This document shows, piece after piece, positions 11,097 through 25,519 of a DNA stretch of 64,000 nucleotides. The translations under genes were made by a program, and so were the position numbers. The notes under the pieces were generated by a model. That model saw nothing but the letters and a program-made list of their open reading frames with translations, ran no database searches and was not told the DNA's origin. Position 1 is the first letter of the stretch; every line of letters begins with the position of its first letter. This DNA is from Galerina marginata (Eukaryota; Basidiomycota; Agaricomycetes; Agaricales; Galerinaceae), in assembly GCA_023014335.1 (NCBI GenBank), contig JAECYW010000001.1:1426001-1490000 (forward strand), given 5' to 3'.

Positions 11097-13487
11097 TTAT
11101 TGAATGCCATCTAAAGCTGATATAAGACCCTGTAAAATGTCTTTCCGGGACAATGTTGCTCCTCCTTCCCCAGATAAATCATCTTCGATATCATCGACGT
11201 GTTCGTAGTATTGTCGTAGGGTTTGTACGATGTCATGGAGTGACTGATTTCCCCGAGCCAGCATACGCGATGCGTGCGACTGAATCTAATGAAAAAATTA
11301 AACAAAAGGCATAATTAACTGGTTTCTTGACTTACTCCATCGTCTTCCACGATAAGCCACGCCAGTATATAATCCACAGTCTGAAAAGTGAAGAGACCAC
11401 CGTCAAGGCGTCGAATATAGAAACCGTCCTCGACTTCTGATGATAAACCTTCCTTGCCTTCCAAGATGGCCTGCAAGTTTTCAGTACACAGCTATTCTGT
11501 TGAACCTTGAGCGTACCTGTCTCTCTTTCTCCAAGTCTGCATCAGTGGCCGTTAAACGTTTCCGGGCAACATCACGAATCTCAATGAGTTTCTCAATTTT
11601 TTCGTAGCCCCCTTCAACGAATTTGGCCATCACACGGACCCGACTGGTTGAGTCAGACGGAAGATTACTTAACAAGGAGGCTATAATCCCAAGCATGTGC
11701 CCAACGTCTTCTGTGGCTGGCACGTCAACCAGGTTTCTTTGACGCTTGGATGTCTATTTGCACGGATTTATTAGCAATATTGATTCAAGATTAAGAGGAC
11801 AGACATTGCCCATCAAAGCCGTAAAGAGTGTTTTTAGACCAAGAGAATTGACAAATGACTCGCAAACATCTGGTCCTGTAGGGCCTGACATGGCATAGTC
11901 TAGCACTTTCATGGACCGTGATCTCGACTGCATTTTTTCTCTGTCAAAACATTGAGCCTTGCTTAAAACTAGTCGGAGTGGTATGACTCGTACTTCATCA
12001 TAAGAATCATCAAGTCCGTCCCCTCAGCCTCAAGAAATAGCATTTTTATTGGGCTTTCACTCAAAGCAGAGCATAAAGAGTCGAATAAATTCTCCATAAA
12101 CTCTGTTTCTTCAGCGTCCACGGGGTCTCTCCGACGATATAGCTGATTAAATCGTTGTCAGGATGGAGCTGACAGATAAATGTCAGATAGACTTACCGAG
12201 AGGACTTTGAGAAGGACCTCAACGCCATTATTTCGTCCGAACTGCAGTTTGTTTTCTGTTTTGTCTTGTAAAAAGATTGATAATAGTTCCGCTGCATAAC
12301 CTCGATTTTCATCGTGTACTTTCGACTGAACGCGATTTACGAGCCAATTGAGGATATTCGTTTTTGAAACAAGACTTGAAGACAAATTGGGATTGAAGCC
12401 GACGATATTTTCGAATATCCCTGGAAACTGAAATAAGATACATGGGCCTATTTGTGAATACTGAGAAATACTATACCTAAAACATGAAAAACGCCTTGCC
12501 TGTCTGCTTCCTCTGTTTCATTCAGGCGAGTTAGATTGTCGACCAATAGTTCTAGCGTTTGATTTTCAAGCTAGAAGTTGATCAGAATACATCTCTATGA
12601 TGTCCGGGAAATGGGCTCACCAATCCTTCCACCAAAACCCTCAAGGCTTCTTCCGACTTTTCGTAATCTTCATCCTCGTATTCTACTTGGGCATCTTCGT
12701 CTGTAAGTTCGTAGATGAGTTCGACAACATCAATTACGATATCCATGTTTTCATGAGTGAGGAGCCCCACGAGCAGAGAGACAGCACCAGACCGCACAAG
12801 TTCGGGATATGCCAACGAGGGTGACTGGGACAGTGGTAGTAGAGCCTTAATCGCACTGTCAAGGTCTGCCTCTGAGTCAATGAACCTGACAAGAGAATTA
12901 ATAACGAAATAAGGCAATGACGAGAAATCTCACTTTGACGGGTCATCAGGATACTTGGATCGATGATCTTGATTTTTATTGACGGCACGTTCAAACGACA
13001 GCAAGGATTTGCGAATTTGGGTAATAGATAAATCTTGCTCCTGAAAGAGGGCAGTGAGTACATGTTAATATGAGCGATGAATCGACAAACTTCATCGTCT
13101 ACAGCATTTTCAAATATATTTAAAATCTCTTTCTGCTCTGACGTTAACCCGCCTCCGAAGAATCGGCCTTCGTTATCTTCTTCAGCAAAGTAATCAGCAT
13201 CACCGCCTGGAGCAAAGTCCACATTGGCGTCTTCGTCTCCAACTTCTTCTATGGTGGGCTGTCGTGAAGGCGTCTTGTTTCCTAAATTGCTTCCAGAATT
13301 TGAAGTCGAGATGGCTTTCAATGGTGGGATGGATTCAACCTTTAATTTCTTCAGTATATCCGGAGTGGGATTGTCTGGTAATTTTCTTTTGTTCCCTCCC
13401 GAAGGAAGCTTTGGGAGCTAATAGATCTTAGAAGAAGTCGATAACAGTGTTTGTGAGGATTACCTTGAATAGCTTGTCGATATCCAT
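11097..13487 (-). CDS. beta-catenin-like protein 1 (CTNNBL1 family)
   Basis: CTNNBL1 is an armadillo-fold nuclear protein associated with the Prp19/CDC5L spliceosomal complex. The minus-strand start is MDIDKLFK, spliced to LPKLPSGGNKRKLPD. An acidic stretch (VGDEDANVDFAPGGDADYFA) precedes the conserved SKFIDSEADLDSAIKALLPL, LVGLLTHENMDIVIDVVELI and YELTDEDAQVEYEDE. ARM repeats continue (ILNWLVNRVQSKVHDENRGY, AAELLSIFLQDKTENKLQFG, LDYAMSGPTGPDVCESFVNS). The C-terminus is a helical segment ending ATLSRKDILQGLISALDGIQ. The order and spacing match full-length CTNNBL1. The gene has about ten short introns and I did not fix every boundary. Confidence 0.93.
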
Positions 13488-13810
13488 AGCGGAGTGATAA
13501 ATTAAAAGAGAAATGCGGTAATTGAAGCTTGAAGCTCTGACTGGTGTGGATGAATGTTTTTTGGGTCAGGATTCCGTAGCAATAAAAAGCTGAAGGGTCT
13601 TTATTACTCCTTTGTAGCTGCTTCGTTTGAGCTATCGATATTAGGGCAAGGAGCTCATAGAGGACGAGATTCAATGCAACAAACAAGTTCGGGTGTGACT
13701 TCATGTCATTGTCAATATTGATTTATCGGTCACGGGACCTCCCCGACGACCTCAATTTCACCGACTCAGAGTTCTTGAATCTTCAGTTCCCTTATGCACC
13801 TCACCTGACG
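13488..13810. promoter_or_regulatory. divergent promoter, CTNNBL1 / TRA1
   Basis: This 323-base gap separates two divergent start codons. The plus frame is open from an ATG at 13703, which could add 36 residues (starting MSLSILIYRSRD) to TRA1 if transcription begins far enough upstream. I see no clear TATA box. Confidence 0.5.
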
Positions 13811-16800
13811 ATGGCGGCCCCTTCACCAATGGAAACATCGCCCAGCTCTGCGGCTTCTGCTGCTACGTCTGACCTAGATATAAGGATGTCGCGCATTGCA
13901 GATCCCAACATTGGTACGAATGCCAAGTTTATGTTCATGCACTGACACCCATCATTCACTTCTTCAACTTAGAACTTCGAGTGAGGCATGTAGTGGCTTG
14001 CGAGATCCGGGAAGTGCTGGACACTATGCGCGACTCAGAATCTGCGCGTAGTTTGCCTCGCCTCGTTCGACCCCTACTTGACCTGCTTCGTTCCGGCGAG
14101 CCAGCCTTCCAGAAGGATACTCTGGAATATCAATTTCGTCGTGTCCAATTCGAAATTTTAAATCGGCTTCCAGTCAATGAGGCCTTCAGAAACCTCATTG
14201 CGGCCGTTTTCTCGTGTATGTTACACATTGTTCGGCACGATAACGAAGAAAATGGCGGAACTGCATCCAAAACAATGGTCGACCTAATTCGCAATTGTCG
14301 AACTGGCATAGAGGATGGTTTGAAAGAGTTTATTGCCATTTTTCAAGAAGCTTTGCAGAACGTGCAAGGTCTCGTACCTCAGTACCTTTCCGAAGAGTCT
14401 GGTTTGGTCGACACTAACGTGGCTTTTCCTGCCATGCGTAGCTTCAAAGCTCTTGGCGAGATGGGAATGGTGATGGTTATAATGTCGCAAGTGCATAGAA
14501 ACTTGGTAGTATCGACCATGCAAACCACCACACCTCATGCATTTGAAATGTTGGCCCAGGAGTCGCCTGTTCAACGTCGCGCTCGTACGGATTTTGAGGC
14601 TATGGGTGGAATCTGGGCCGGGATGTCCCCTTCAATCAGGAATCCAGGCTTATACAATGATTTCATGCAAGCTCAGATAAAGGTCTGTCTCTTTTGACGG
14701 CGTTTATATGGTTTCATTGACCAACGCCTGAAGATGCTCTCATACCTTGCCTATGTTATGCGCTTTTCTGCCGACCTTGCTGATTCATATGGTGAAACTC
14801 TCATTCTAACTGCTCTGCGTCTCCTCCAGGACTGTCCCTCTAACAACGTCGCATTAAGAAGGGTACGTACACACGTATCTTCTTCTTCCATTTTGGTTTA
14901 TAGCCCTATGTCAGGACTTAATGGTTGTTTTTCGACATTTGATGGGCACTCCTCACCGGCGGGCGTTGTTCGATCATCTTGACAAACTTTTTGACGAGAG
15001 AGTTCTATTGGGGACTAGTATTGCCAGTCAAGAGGCACTTCGGTATGCAAGACTGTCTAAAGGCAATGACTGATCAACTGACTTAGAAATCGTAGTACTA
15101 CCGGTTTATACCGCAATCGCGGACCTCGTTCACCACGTCAGGAGTGATTTGACTGCGGTACAGCTAGGGCATATCGTTCAAGTTTACTCCTCCATGATGC
15201 ACAATCCTGCTCTTGGGTTTGGACTACATACCTTGTTCGCAAAAATGATGTTCGGCCTCACCGATGTAATTCTCACAAAAGAGACGTCTCACGGTGCAGC
15301 CCGACTACTTGAGACCATGTTTGAAACATGCCTCGAAAAGCTGGAAGGCTTATGTGTCATCCACTTCGAAATTTCCGCTGCATTAGAACGAAACAAATCC
15401 GTGGCCGAAGGCGTCCTTGATGCAACTGCCATCGAAAGAGCACGGCCAATCAGTGGCGCCGTTAACTGGATCGAAAAACCTGAGGATGTTTTACACGGTG
15501 AGTTATACGAACAGACCCGCGTCTTGTCTTTCCTAATTTTGTGATGACAGAGTCCCGAATGGTTTTTAGAACATTGCTTCATGGATTTCGCGTATGCCTC
15601 ACTTCTTTAAAAAAATGCGAGGCACCTACACCAGATGGTACCTTGATATTCCGCTTTTTTGAAGCTTGCATTCGATGCATGGCTTTGTTTGATCCGGACC
15701 CTCGAATTCCCGAACAAAATGAACCCATCGATTGGTTTGGACATGCTTTGACAGAAGTCAACTTACACGTCTTCCAAGAAGTTTGGACGCATAAAATGGA
15801 GTTCTTTTTTGAACGCGCTCAAAAGCGGATTACGCTCCTCAATATCTGTCAATTCCTATTTTCGCGAGACACCACATCGCCCACGCTTTTGGCCATCGTA
15901 CTTCGATTTCTGGTCGATCGCCTTCCCCTTCTCGGAGACTACGACGAGTTGACCGCTGCAGCAACAATCCGACTTTATAAAATGGCTTTCGGTGCCGTCG
16001 CAATACATCCTGCGACTAATGAAGCAATTTTGGCTTCGCATGTCAGCCGGTTGCTTATGGATTGTTTTCCCCTTGCTGCAAAGGCGACGAAACCTACCCA
16101 CTATTTCCACCTGTTACGAGCTCTCTTCAGAGCCATCGGTGTGGGCGGTGGGCGTTATGAGTTGCTATACAATGCTGTAGTTCCGCTTCTGCCCGACATG
16201 TTGGAAAGTCTCAATAGGCAGCTTTTGGCATCCGAAGGCCAGACTAGGGACATGATTGTTGAGCTATGTCTCACTGTTCCTTTGCGCTTGACCCATCTTC
16301 TTCCTCATCTCACCTACCTGATGCAACCCTTGGCTCTGGCATTGAGGGGTACCCCAGATCTTGTTTCCCAAGGTTTGCGGACCTTGGAACTGTGCATTGA
16401 CAACCTCACTCCTGATTTTTTGGATCCTACTCTCAGTACAGTGCTTCGTGATTTGATGGAAGCATTGTTCAGTCACCTCAAGCCATTGCCTGCTCCTCAC
16501 CATCCAGCTCATACTACAATCCGCATTCTCGGTAAACTAGGAGGACGAAATCGGCGGTTGCTTACCAAGGAGCCGGCTCTGAGTTTTCGGCACCACTCTG
16601 AGCCCGCCAAATTTACAATTTCATTTAACGGTGTCATCGAGAAGGTGGACATGGGGCCAGTGGCATTGTTAGCCTCCCGGAACATCACAAAGGCGTCGCC
16701 AATTGATCGCAAACATGGATATAATTTCATGGAAAATGCCTTATCCATTATGTTTCATGAGGTAACTTTCGTCTTCTATTATTGTCGCTTGATACTGAGG

Positions 16801-19800
16801 TACTTCTAGGGTGTCAATGGACGGAATGTGGAAGAAACATTTGTCACTTCACTAGAAGGAGTTTTCGATGCCATTCATCTTCCCGAAGTTCAAGAACAAG
16901 CAGAATCGTATGTCTGCAATCTCGGGAAAGCAGTTTTCGAGCAAGAAATACGCCGAGGCCAATCCCGTGAGGCTGGAAAGCGTCCTACACCTAGTGTTTT
17001 GTTGTCGTGCTATCTCGATGCATTCCCACATGCACTTGCGCGCGATCAGTTTGACCAAGCAATGAAAGCCCGTGCTGTTGTCTCCTCCGTGGTGCAAGAC
17101 CTTGTGTCCATGACTGCCCAACCCAACGTAACTTTTCAGGATATCGTGTTGATTTTACACCAAATTGCCAATCGTTTCACTGCCCTCTGTCTTGACGATT
17201 CTTGGACTCGAAAGAGTGCTGGTTGCAGCGGCATTAAAATCATGGCTCAAACCCCGACGCTTGGCCCTCGTTGGATAATGGATCGAGAAGTCGATTTGTA
17301 TCGAACACTTCTGCATATTCTCAAGGACCTCCCATCTGAACTCCCTCGTGACGTTGATGATGTTGTTGAGGTGCTCACGACTGTCCTACGGATCAGCAAT
17401 GGACAACTCGATTTTCACGGTGAAGGTGCCTCACAAGCTCGAAATAAACTGGTCCATACGGTTGGAATATTTTTCCCAGAGCTTCAGAGTCCGAACCTTT
17501 TAGTTCGACAAGCCGCGCAGAAGTGCATTGGCCTCCTTGTTGATCTAAGTGGCAGACCAGCTTTCGAGTTATTGATGCCCCACAGAGATCGTATGTTGAT
17601 GGGGATATATACTAAACCCCTTCGAGCCTTGCCGTTCTCCAAGCAGATTGGCATGATCGAGGCCATTCGCTACTGTGTTAGTTTGGACCCTCCATTAGTG
17701 GAACTGAATGACGAACTTCTTCGACTCCTACACGAAACGTTAGCACTGGCCGACGCTGATGATGCGCAACTCCTTGGCCCCAGAAACCTTCGTCAAGGAG
17801 GACTGGAAGTGATCAAACTCCGAGTGGCTTGCATAAAGCTACTGACCGCATCGATGCCTTTGACAGACTTCTTTTCGCGGCAGCATCAAACTCGTCAGAG
17901 GTACAATTCCTTATTTTATTTACATTGTGACTATTGACCCGCTTCAAAGGGTAACAAGTGTCTATTTCAAGTCACTTTATTCACCATCTCCGGAAGTGAA
18001 GGATGTTGCTCATGAGGGATTACGCATGGTTCTTACACATCAAAGCCGTTTGCCAAAGGAATTGCTTCAGACCGGTTTGCGGCCAATATTAATGAATTTA
18101 GCCGACCCCAAACGTTTGTCCGTCCCCGGTTTGGAAGGGCTAGCTCGTCTATTGGAACTATTAACCAACTACTTCAAAGTTGAAATTGGTCACAAACTTC
18201 TTGACCACTTCCGGATTGTTGCTGACCCGCAACTCCTGCAAGAATCAGTCGAAACTTTCACTAGCGGATAACGAGGGCATCACCAAACTTGTTCGGTTGG
18301 CGAATATCTTTCATTTGCTTCCTTCAGCTGCAAACATTTTTCTTGAACCTCTCGTCAATGCAATAGTCCAAACTGAAGCACAGATGCATTTTTCCACTCA
18401 AAGCCCGTTTTCTGAGCCGCTGGCTCGATATCTCGACAGATACCCTACCGAGGGCATAGATCTGTTTTTGCATCACATATCTTATCCTCGTCATCTTAGA
18501 ACATTGCGGAGCATATTACAAGCAAAACTCGCACCCAGTCTTTTGCGCGAATTGGCCTCACGGACACCAACCCTTGTCAATCGTTTACGAGCCGGTACCT
18601 GAGAGAAATATAGCGATTGCGGTCCTAAGTTTATTTGACGACCTTGGAAACCTAATACCCTCGTGGATCGTCGAGAATGGTTATGCTATAGATGCTGTTG
18701 TCGAGCTCTGGCATTCCGATATTCCTTCTCAAGAAGATCTCCCTGGCCAGATGCCCGACATCAACCACAAATATTCATTAATGCTCGCGATATTCATAAA
18801 GGCACTCAAACAATCACCTCGAATTGACCTAGTATTCGAGATCACCTCCATTCACACCTTCAATCTTGGCATAGATGTCATTGAAACAACAAAATTTTTG
18901 TATGAGCATGTGGCACTTAGCGAAAACGATATCTTTCGGCGAAACATCCTAATGCGTTTTCTAACCTGGTTCGCAAACCCAACCTACACTTTTGCTCAAA
19001 AGGCTTTCTTTATCCGCTATGTTGTATCACCTATTTTACTGGTTCAAGCAAAGCGACCAGCAACAAACAGAAGGTCCTCATCAATTCCGACTTCATCGAT
19101 CAGATACATCGCATGATATGGCAACCCATGAGTGACCTTGCAGGTTTTCAGGATGCTGATGATATGTTTAGAATCGAGATTCTTCACTTAACTACAGTCC
19201 TAGTCCAGTATTACCCCGGCCTTCTTGACGATGTTAGGAAGGATATCATTCAGTATGCTTGGTCCTATATCACTTCGAGTGAAGACATCATTATCAAGCA
19301 AACCTCCTATCTTCTTGCTGCACGGTTTTTCGCTGCTTTCCCCACCCCTCAAAAGTTTATCCTCCGCGCCTGGACAGGACTGTTACGTATGCCCCATCTT
19401 GAGGGGCGTATATCCCTTCGTCAAGAGGCCTTGGCAGTTCTTTCTCCCTCTCTTCCAAATTCTGAAGGGCCAGAACAGGAGCATCCCGCTTGGGCAAAAG
19501 CAACTCGAAGATTACTAGCGGAGGAATCTTCAGTTATGCTGACATTATACCATTTTATTGTTAAGCAGCCCCAGCTTTTCTTCCCTGTTCGCTCGCTTTT
19601 CGTTCCCCACATTGCAAATTCTCTCAACAAACTTGGAATGGTACAGGCATCAAACTTGGACCAGCGAGTCCTGTCAATCGATATCTTGCAAGTAATCTTC
19701 AACTGGGAAGAACAAGCAAAGCAAATTTTGAAAGGAAATTCCATGCAAACCGACGAGCTTCCCGATGACTCCGCCTGGTTGACTCCATTACCTCTGCGGG

Positions 19801-22800
19801 AAAATATGGTTAGCTATCTGGTCCGCCTCTCTACTATTACCCACGAACAGCCCATCAGGGCTGTGATTCTCCCCAAAGCACTTTCTTTGCTCCAACTGAT
19901 CGTTGGACCTAATGGATGGACAGACGTCACCGTTGGTTTACGCTTTTTCTCTCGAGTTCTAGAGGTAGCTATCTTTTTTCGTTACTCTGCCACTGGCCGT
20001 CAACTAAACACAACATATTTTGCAGAACGACATCCCAAATGATAACCAAAATCTGCTAGCTCAGGCACTGTCAACTGCCAAGGTTCTACAGGTTATTGCG
20101 GCAGAACAACCCGACCAATGGTATACGGCAAATTCCACAATTCTTCAGAAACTCATTCGCAAAGGTTTATTAGTCGAGGATCACAACATGCACGATGTTT
20201 TGCAGCATATCTTTGATCAACTTATTCGATTATACCCTTTACCTAAAGAGGAGGAGGAACAGAATGGAGATTTATCAGATTTCCACAGTTTTGTTTATTC
20301 TTCGGTTGGAGAAGGCTTGCGAAATTCGACATCGCTTCCCGGAATTCTTGGCATGCTCAAATCGGTGGTCCATACCACCCCCGAAAGGATCGAGCCCTTC
20401 AGCCAGCCGCTTATGAAGCTCCTCAGCAAGCTCACCAAGGAACATATCCATTCCTCTCCAACGATCCCAGGTTATGATGCCAATGTTCGTTTGGTTATGA
20501 CAATCCTCGACATTTGTCAAATGTCTGTTGCCTTCCTTGGAGATCAACGTCGATGGCTCTTGAGCACCCTCTGTGTTTTTGTTGACAAATCCAAGAGTTT
20601 GACGCTATGTCGTTATATCCTTGATCTCGCACGCACATGGGCACTACACCGACAAGAGGCATACCCCACCATGAAAGAGAAGGCTACTCTCCTGCAGAAA
20701 ATGACCCTGTATGAGACTAGAGGCGATTCCATCTTCCACCCTTATCTGGAACTCATATACGACATCTATACTGAGCCACTATTGCGACGCAGCGATTTAA
20801 CAAACAGACTGGAGCAATCATTCTTACTCGGCTGTCGAGCTAAGGATTCGGCCTTGCGTGAACGCTTTATGGATCTTCTGGACATTAGTGTACCTCGATC
20901 CTTGTTTGGCAGATTGACCTATATTCTAGCCGTCCAAAGCTGGGATGCCCTTGCCGACCATAACTTGGATCTATCTTGCCCTCCACCTCGTCTTGGGTGC
21001 TGCCGATGTGGATTTGCCGACACAATATGACCGCCGCCAGAGTTCAAATACATCATCAGGTATCATACCTAGACCTCGAATGCAAAGTATTATCCGTCCA
21101 ACCCAAAGGTTGTTGTTTTTGGATCCCCAAGCCGCGCATGACACATGGACTTCCGTATTCCCGGCAGTCTGGACATGTCTGACAAGGAGAGAGCAGTCGG
21201 AAGTCACAAATCACATGGTCATCCTACTCAGCAAAGATTACCATACCAAACAAGCTTCCTTGCGCCCCAATGTGATCCAGACCTTGCTCACTGGTATCAT
21301 GCTTGCTCACCGCCAATGACCCTTCCACCACATCTCGTGAAATACCTTGCTAAGACATTTGGTGCTTGGCACATTGCGTTGGAGGTCCTCGAAAGGTCAT
21401 TGGATTATATCAAAGATGACGACATGACAATATCCGATCATATATATGATTCTTTGGCTGATGTTTATGCTGAACTTGCAGAAGAGGACATGTTTTATGG
21501 ACTGTGGAGACGACGTTCCATTCGACTGGAAACGAACATTGGTCTAGCTTTTGAACAGGCCGGTATGTGGGAACAAGCTGCACAAACTTATGAAACAGCG
21601 CAGAGCCGCGTCAGAGCCGGTACCATCCCTTTCTCTGAAACGGAATTTTGTCTGTGGGAGGACCACTGGATTCTATCCGCTGAAAAATTGCAACAGTGGG
21701 ATGTGCTATATGATTTTGCAAAATCAGAAGGGAATCAAGAGTTGACACTGGAATGCGCATGGAGAATCAAGGACTGGAATGAAAACAAGGATAGTCTGGA
21801 GGAACAAATTAGTCAGCTTCCTGAAATCCCGACGCCTCGTAGGAGAGTCTTCGAAGCGTATATGGCATTGCTCAAACTTCCTGCAGCTTTGGACAAGAAC
21901 GTGGAATTTACGAGGTTCCTCGAGGATGCTATGCAACTCTCACTCCGAAAATGGGTGGGATTACCTCAACATCTTTCAGTGGCGCACATCCCACTATTGC
22001 AACATTTCCAACAATTTGTAGAACTCCAAGAAGCTGTCCAGATTTTTGGATCACTTTCACAAACAACTGCACAAAATTTGGAAAAAAAATCCTCCGAACT
22101 CAAAATGGTCCTCCAAGCCTGGCGTGAAAGGCTCCCGAACATCTATGACGACATAAATATCTGGAGCGACCTCGTTGCATGGAGGCAGAATGTTTTCCAT
22201 TCTATCAACAACGCATATATGCCACTCATCAATGGCCCTAACCACGGCGGCTCTAATAATGCGAATACATTTGGTTTCCGTGGCTATCATGAAACAGCTT
22301 GGATCATTAATCGATTTGCCCATGTCGCCCGAAAGCATGAACTCCTCGACGTATGCTTCAATGCTCTTACAAAGATTTATACCCTTCCCAATATCGAAAT
22401 CTCCGAGGCCTTCTTAAAACTGCGCGAACAAGCTCGTGCCCATTACCAGAAACCGAATGACCTTCAAGCAGGATTGGAGGTCATCAATAATACCAATCTG
22501 ATGTTCTTTTCGACAGCCCAAAAGGCTGAATTTTACACTCTGAAAGGCATGTTTCATTCACGGCTCAGTCGCAACGAAGATGCCACCCTTTCGTTTGGAC
22601 AAGCTGTGCAGCTTGATATGATGCAACCGAAAGCATGGGCCGAGTGGGGTCGATTCAGTGATCACGTGTTCAAGGAATCACCCAGCGATCTCAGCCTGGC
22701 TGCAAATGCCGTTAGCTGTTATTTGCAGGCAGCGGGACTGTATAAGAGCGGTAAAAGCAGACCTTTGCTTGCTCGAATCCTCTGGCTTCTTAGTTTGGAC

Positions 22801-25395
22801 GACCACACTTCAACTATATCTCGTGCCTTTGATACGTATAAAGGGGATGCTGCATTCTGGTTCTGGATCACATTTATTCCCCAACTTTGCCTATCTCTTA
22901 GTCATCGTGAATGGAAACAGGCACGTTATCTACTTCTCAACCTTGCAAGACATTATCCTCAGGTGAGCAAACCTTTAACTTGCAGCTCCTCATATATTCA
23001 CTTAGAAACAACAACAGGCGATCTTTTACACGTTGAGGACAACACGTGAAGAAATGCAGCTCCTGAAGAAAGCAATGGCTGCTCGAGTTGCTGCCCAAGC
23101 ATCAGCCGAGTCTGCTCGTCGGCCAGACCAGGCTATGCGGGACACCAATGAGCCCAATGTGGAAACCTCTGCCTCAACGACTCCTGCTTCTGTTGCTCCT
23201 GATTCAAGTGCTTCCAACCCTACGCAGATAGCATTACCATCAAACTTGACCATTGCTGATACATCCTCACAATCCCGTCAGGCCTCGGACCACGTCGACG
23301 AAATTTTGCAAACACTCAAAACTACTTTCCCATTGTTAATTCTCAGCCTAGAGACCATGGTCGATCAGATCCAGCACAAGTTCAAACCAAGCCCGGAGGA
23401 GGAAGTTTACCGAAGCATTTGCATGTTACTCTCTGACGCCGTTCAGGTAATGTCTGCTCTCCGCTCTTTCCATCCCTCATTTGATTTTAACCATGCGTCT
23501 CCAGAACTATGTCATTCGTATCAATTCTCCAGATGATGACGGGCTGCTCACAGCAAACACAGTCACAACTCTTTCACGTATGGCTATTAATATCCCGGCA
23601 TTTGTGAAGGTTAGCACTTTCTCTCTCTTTCCATTGAATTAGTAATCAAATACTCGCAATTCAAAAGAAAGAATACGAAGAAGAATTCATACTCAACAAG
23701 CCAACACATTATGAATACATCCAACGACTTCAGCACTGGCGCGACAGATTTGAGGCAATACTAGACGCAAAGCCTCGTTTGCAGCCTTTGGCCGTTCTCA
23801 GTCATTATCTGACTGAATTCCAGTACAGTAAAATCGACGAAATTGAAGTCCCGGGTCAATATACTGAGGTACGTCACTTTTTGGAATACAATACCTTCAA
23901 ACAAGCCGTGCCGTGCTTATTTTCTATCAGGAGAAGGATTCGAATCAATACTTTATTAGAATCCAGAAATTCGCCCCCAAATTCGAGAATTGTCGATCTA
24001 ACGGTTCTTGCTCGAAACGGTTAACTCTTCATGGCAATGACAATACCAAAACATCATTTACGGTCCAGATTCCTTGCCATCGCCAATTCCGGCGGGAAGA
24101 TCGAGTTGTCCAGATGTTCAGAACATTCAATGGGTACGCAAAAAAATTGTAGAAAAATTTACGGTTCATGATATTCTCGTTGCAGGGCGCTCGCTCGAAA
24201 TAAAGAAAGCCGCAAACGAAACCTGACTTTCCATCTCCCAGCTGCTGTGTCTTGTAGTCCGAGCGTCCGCCTTTATCAAACCGATTCCTCTTACACGTCA
24301 TTCGGTGATATATATGACCTCCATTGTGAAGAAAGAGGATTCTCTAGAGAAGAGCCGATATTATTCGTGGGAGAGAAGGTCAAGAAAGTGTTGCGTGACT
24401 ACCGCCAGCAGTTCTCGAAAAAACAGGTATGGGGAAAGTTGACGGGTTATTCATCTATCGTTCTGATCTTAATTTTAGCCAACGAAGGTGGAGTATGTTA
24501 CTTTGAAGAAAGATTCATGCGACGAAGTTGGAGCAAAAATGGTCCCAGATGACGTCTTGACGAATGTAGGTGTATTGCTGTGCAACGCGGAAACTTATTT
24601 ACCGTATCCATAGTATATGGTCCGTACCATGGGTGGCCCCGATGAGCTATGGAGGATGCGGAAACAATTTGCATTGCAAGTCGCCTCTTGTAGCTTCATG
24701 ACCTACCTCTTTTGCTTGTCTAGTCGACATCCTGCACGTTTTCAAATATCCAGGGCTACTGGCTTGATTGCCATGACGGAACTATTTCCTGGTGCGTATA
24801 GAACCGAACGATTGCGCATTGTCTCAATTTGCACCTAGGCATTAACAGCCAAGCCCCCCTGTTTGCGACAAGCGACGTCGTTCCTTTCCGCCTTACTCCA
24901 AACATGCAGAATTTCCTTGGTCCAATATTTACCGAAGGGCTACTGGCTTCTGGTATCATGGCAATAGGGAGATCCCTAACAGAACCCGAGGTGCGTACAA
25001 GTTGGAGATGATTGGTTTCCTAGCTCATTCATCTCCTTGAAGTTTGACTTGGAACAGCAACTTTGTCTTCTCAGTAGAGATGAAGTAACAACATGGTTCC
25101 AAATGCGTGCTCGTCCGTGGCAAGTTGACAATCAGTTCCGACAATGCGTCGTCAGTCACATTGACAATATTGTCAAACGGGCAGAAAATCTCTCTTGCAA
25201 GCTTGAGAGAGATAATGTAGCCTAATACCTTTTCTTCTTTTCGTACGTCAGTCTGACTATCTATCTCAGGCCCAACTCAACAACGGGATGACTGTCAATG
25301 CACCTGTTGTCCAGACTGTAACAAATCTCATCTCCGCAGCAACGAACCCCATTCAATTAGCGAAGATGGGAGAACTCTATCAGCCATGGTTTTGA
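13811..25395 (+). CDS. TRA1: TRA1/TRRAP, SAGA and NuA4 subunit, PIKK-family pseudokinase
   Basis: Tra1 is the large scaffold that ties SAGA and NuA4 acetyltransferase complexes to transcription activators. At about 3,700 residues it matches the family. The N-terminus has the HEAT region ([20 protein letters not shown]). The middle carries conserved [31 protein letters not shown] and [18 protein letters not shown]. The FAT region includes [20 protein letters not shown]. In the kinase domain [20 protein letters not shown] stands where active PIKKs have DRHxxN and DFG, so it is a pseudokinase. The FATC end is [16 protein letters not shown]. Many short introns are present. The frame also breaks at about 15088, 18257, 18590, 19050, 20965 and 21302. 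Each is repaired by adding or removing one base, which I attribute to sequence errors. It meets the BRD8-like gene tail to tail. Confidence 0.94.
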
Positions 25396-25519
25396 AGATC
25401 AGCTAGCCCCATCACTGTAATGTTCTGTACTGTATATAAATGCAACCTTTTAGTATAAATGATCGATTACAGTGGACCAAAATAGTCAGAGCTTCCGAGA
25501 AACTATGCATTCTTGTCAC

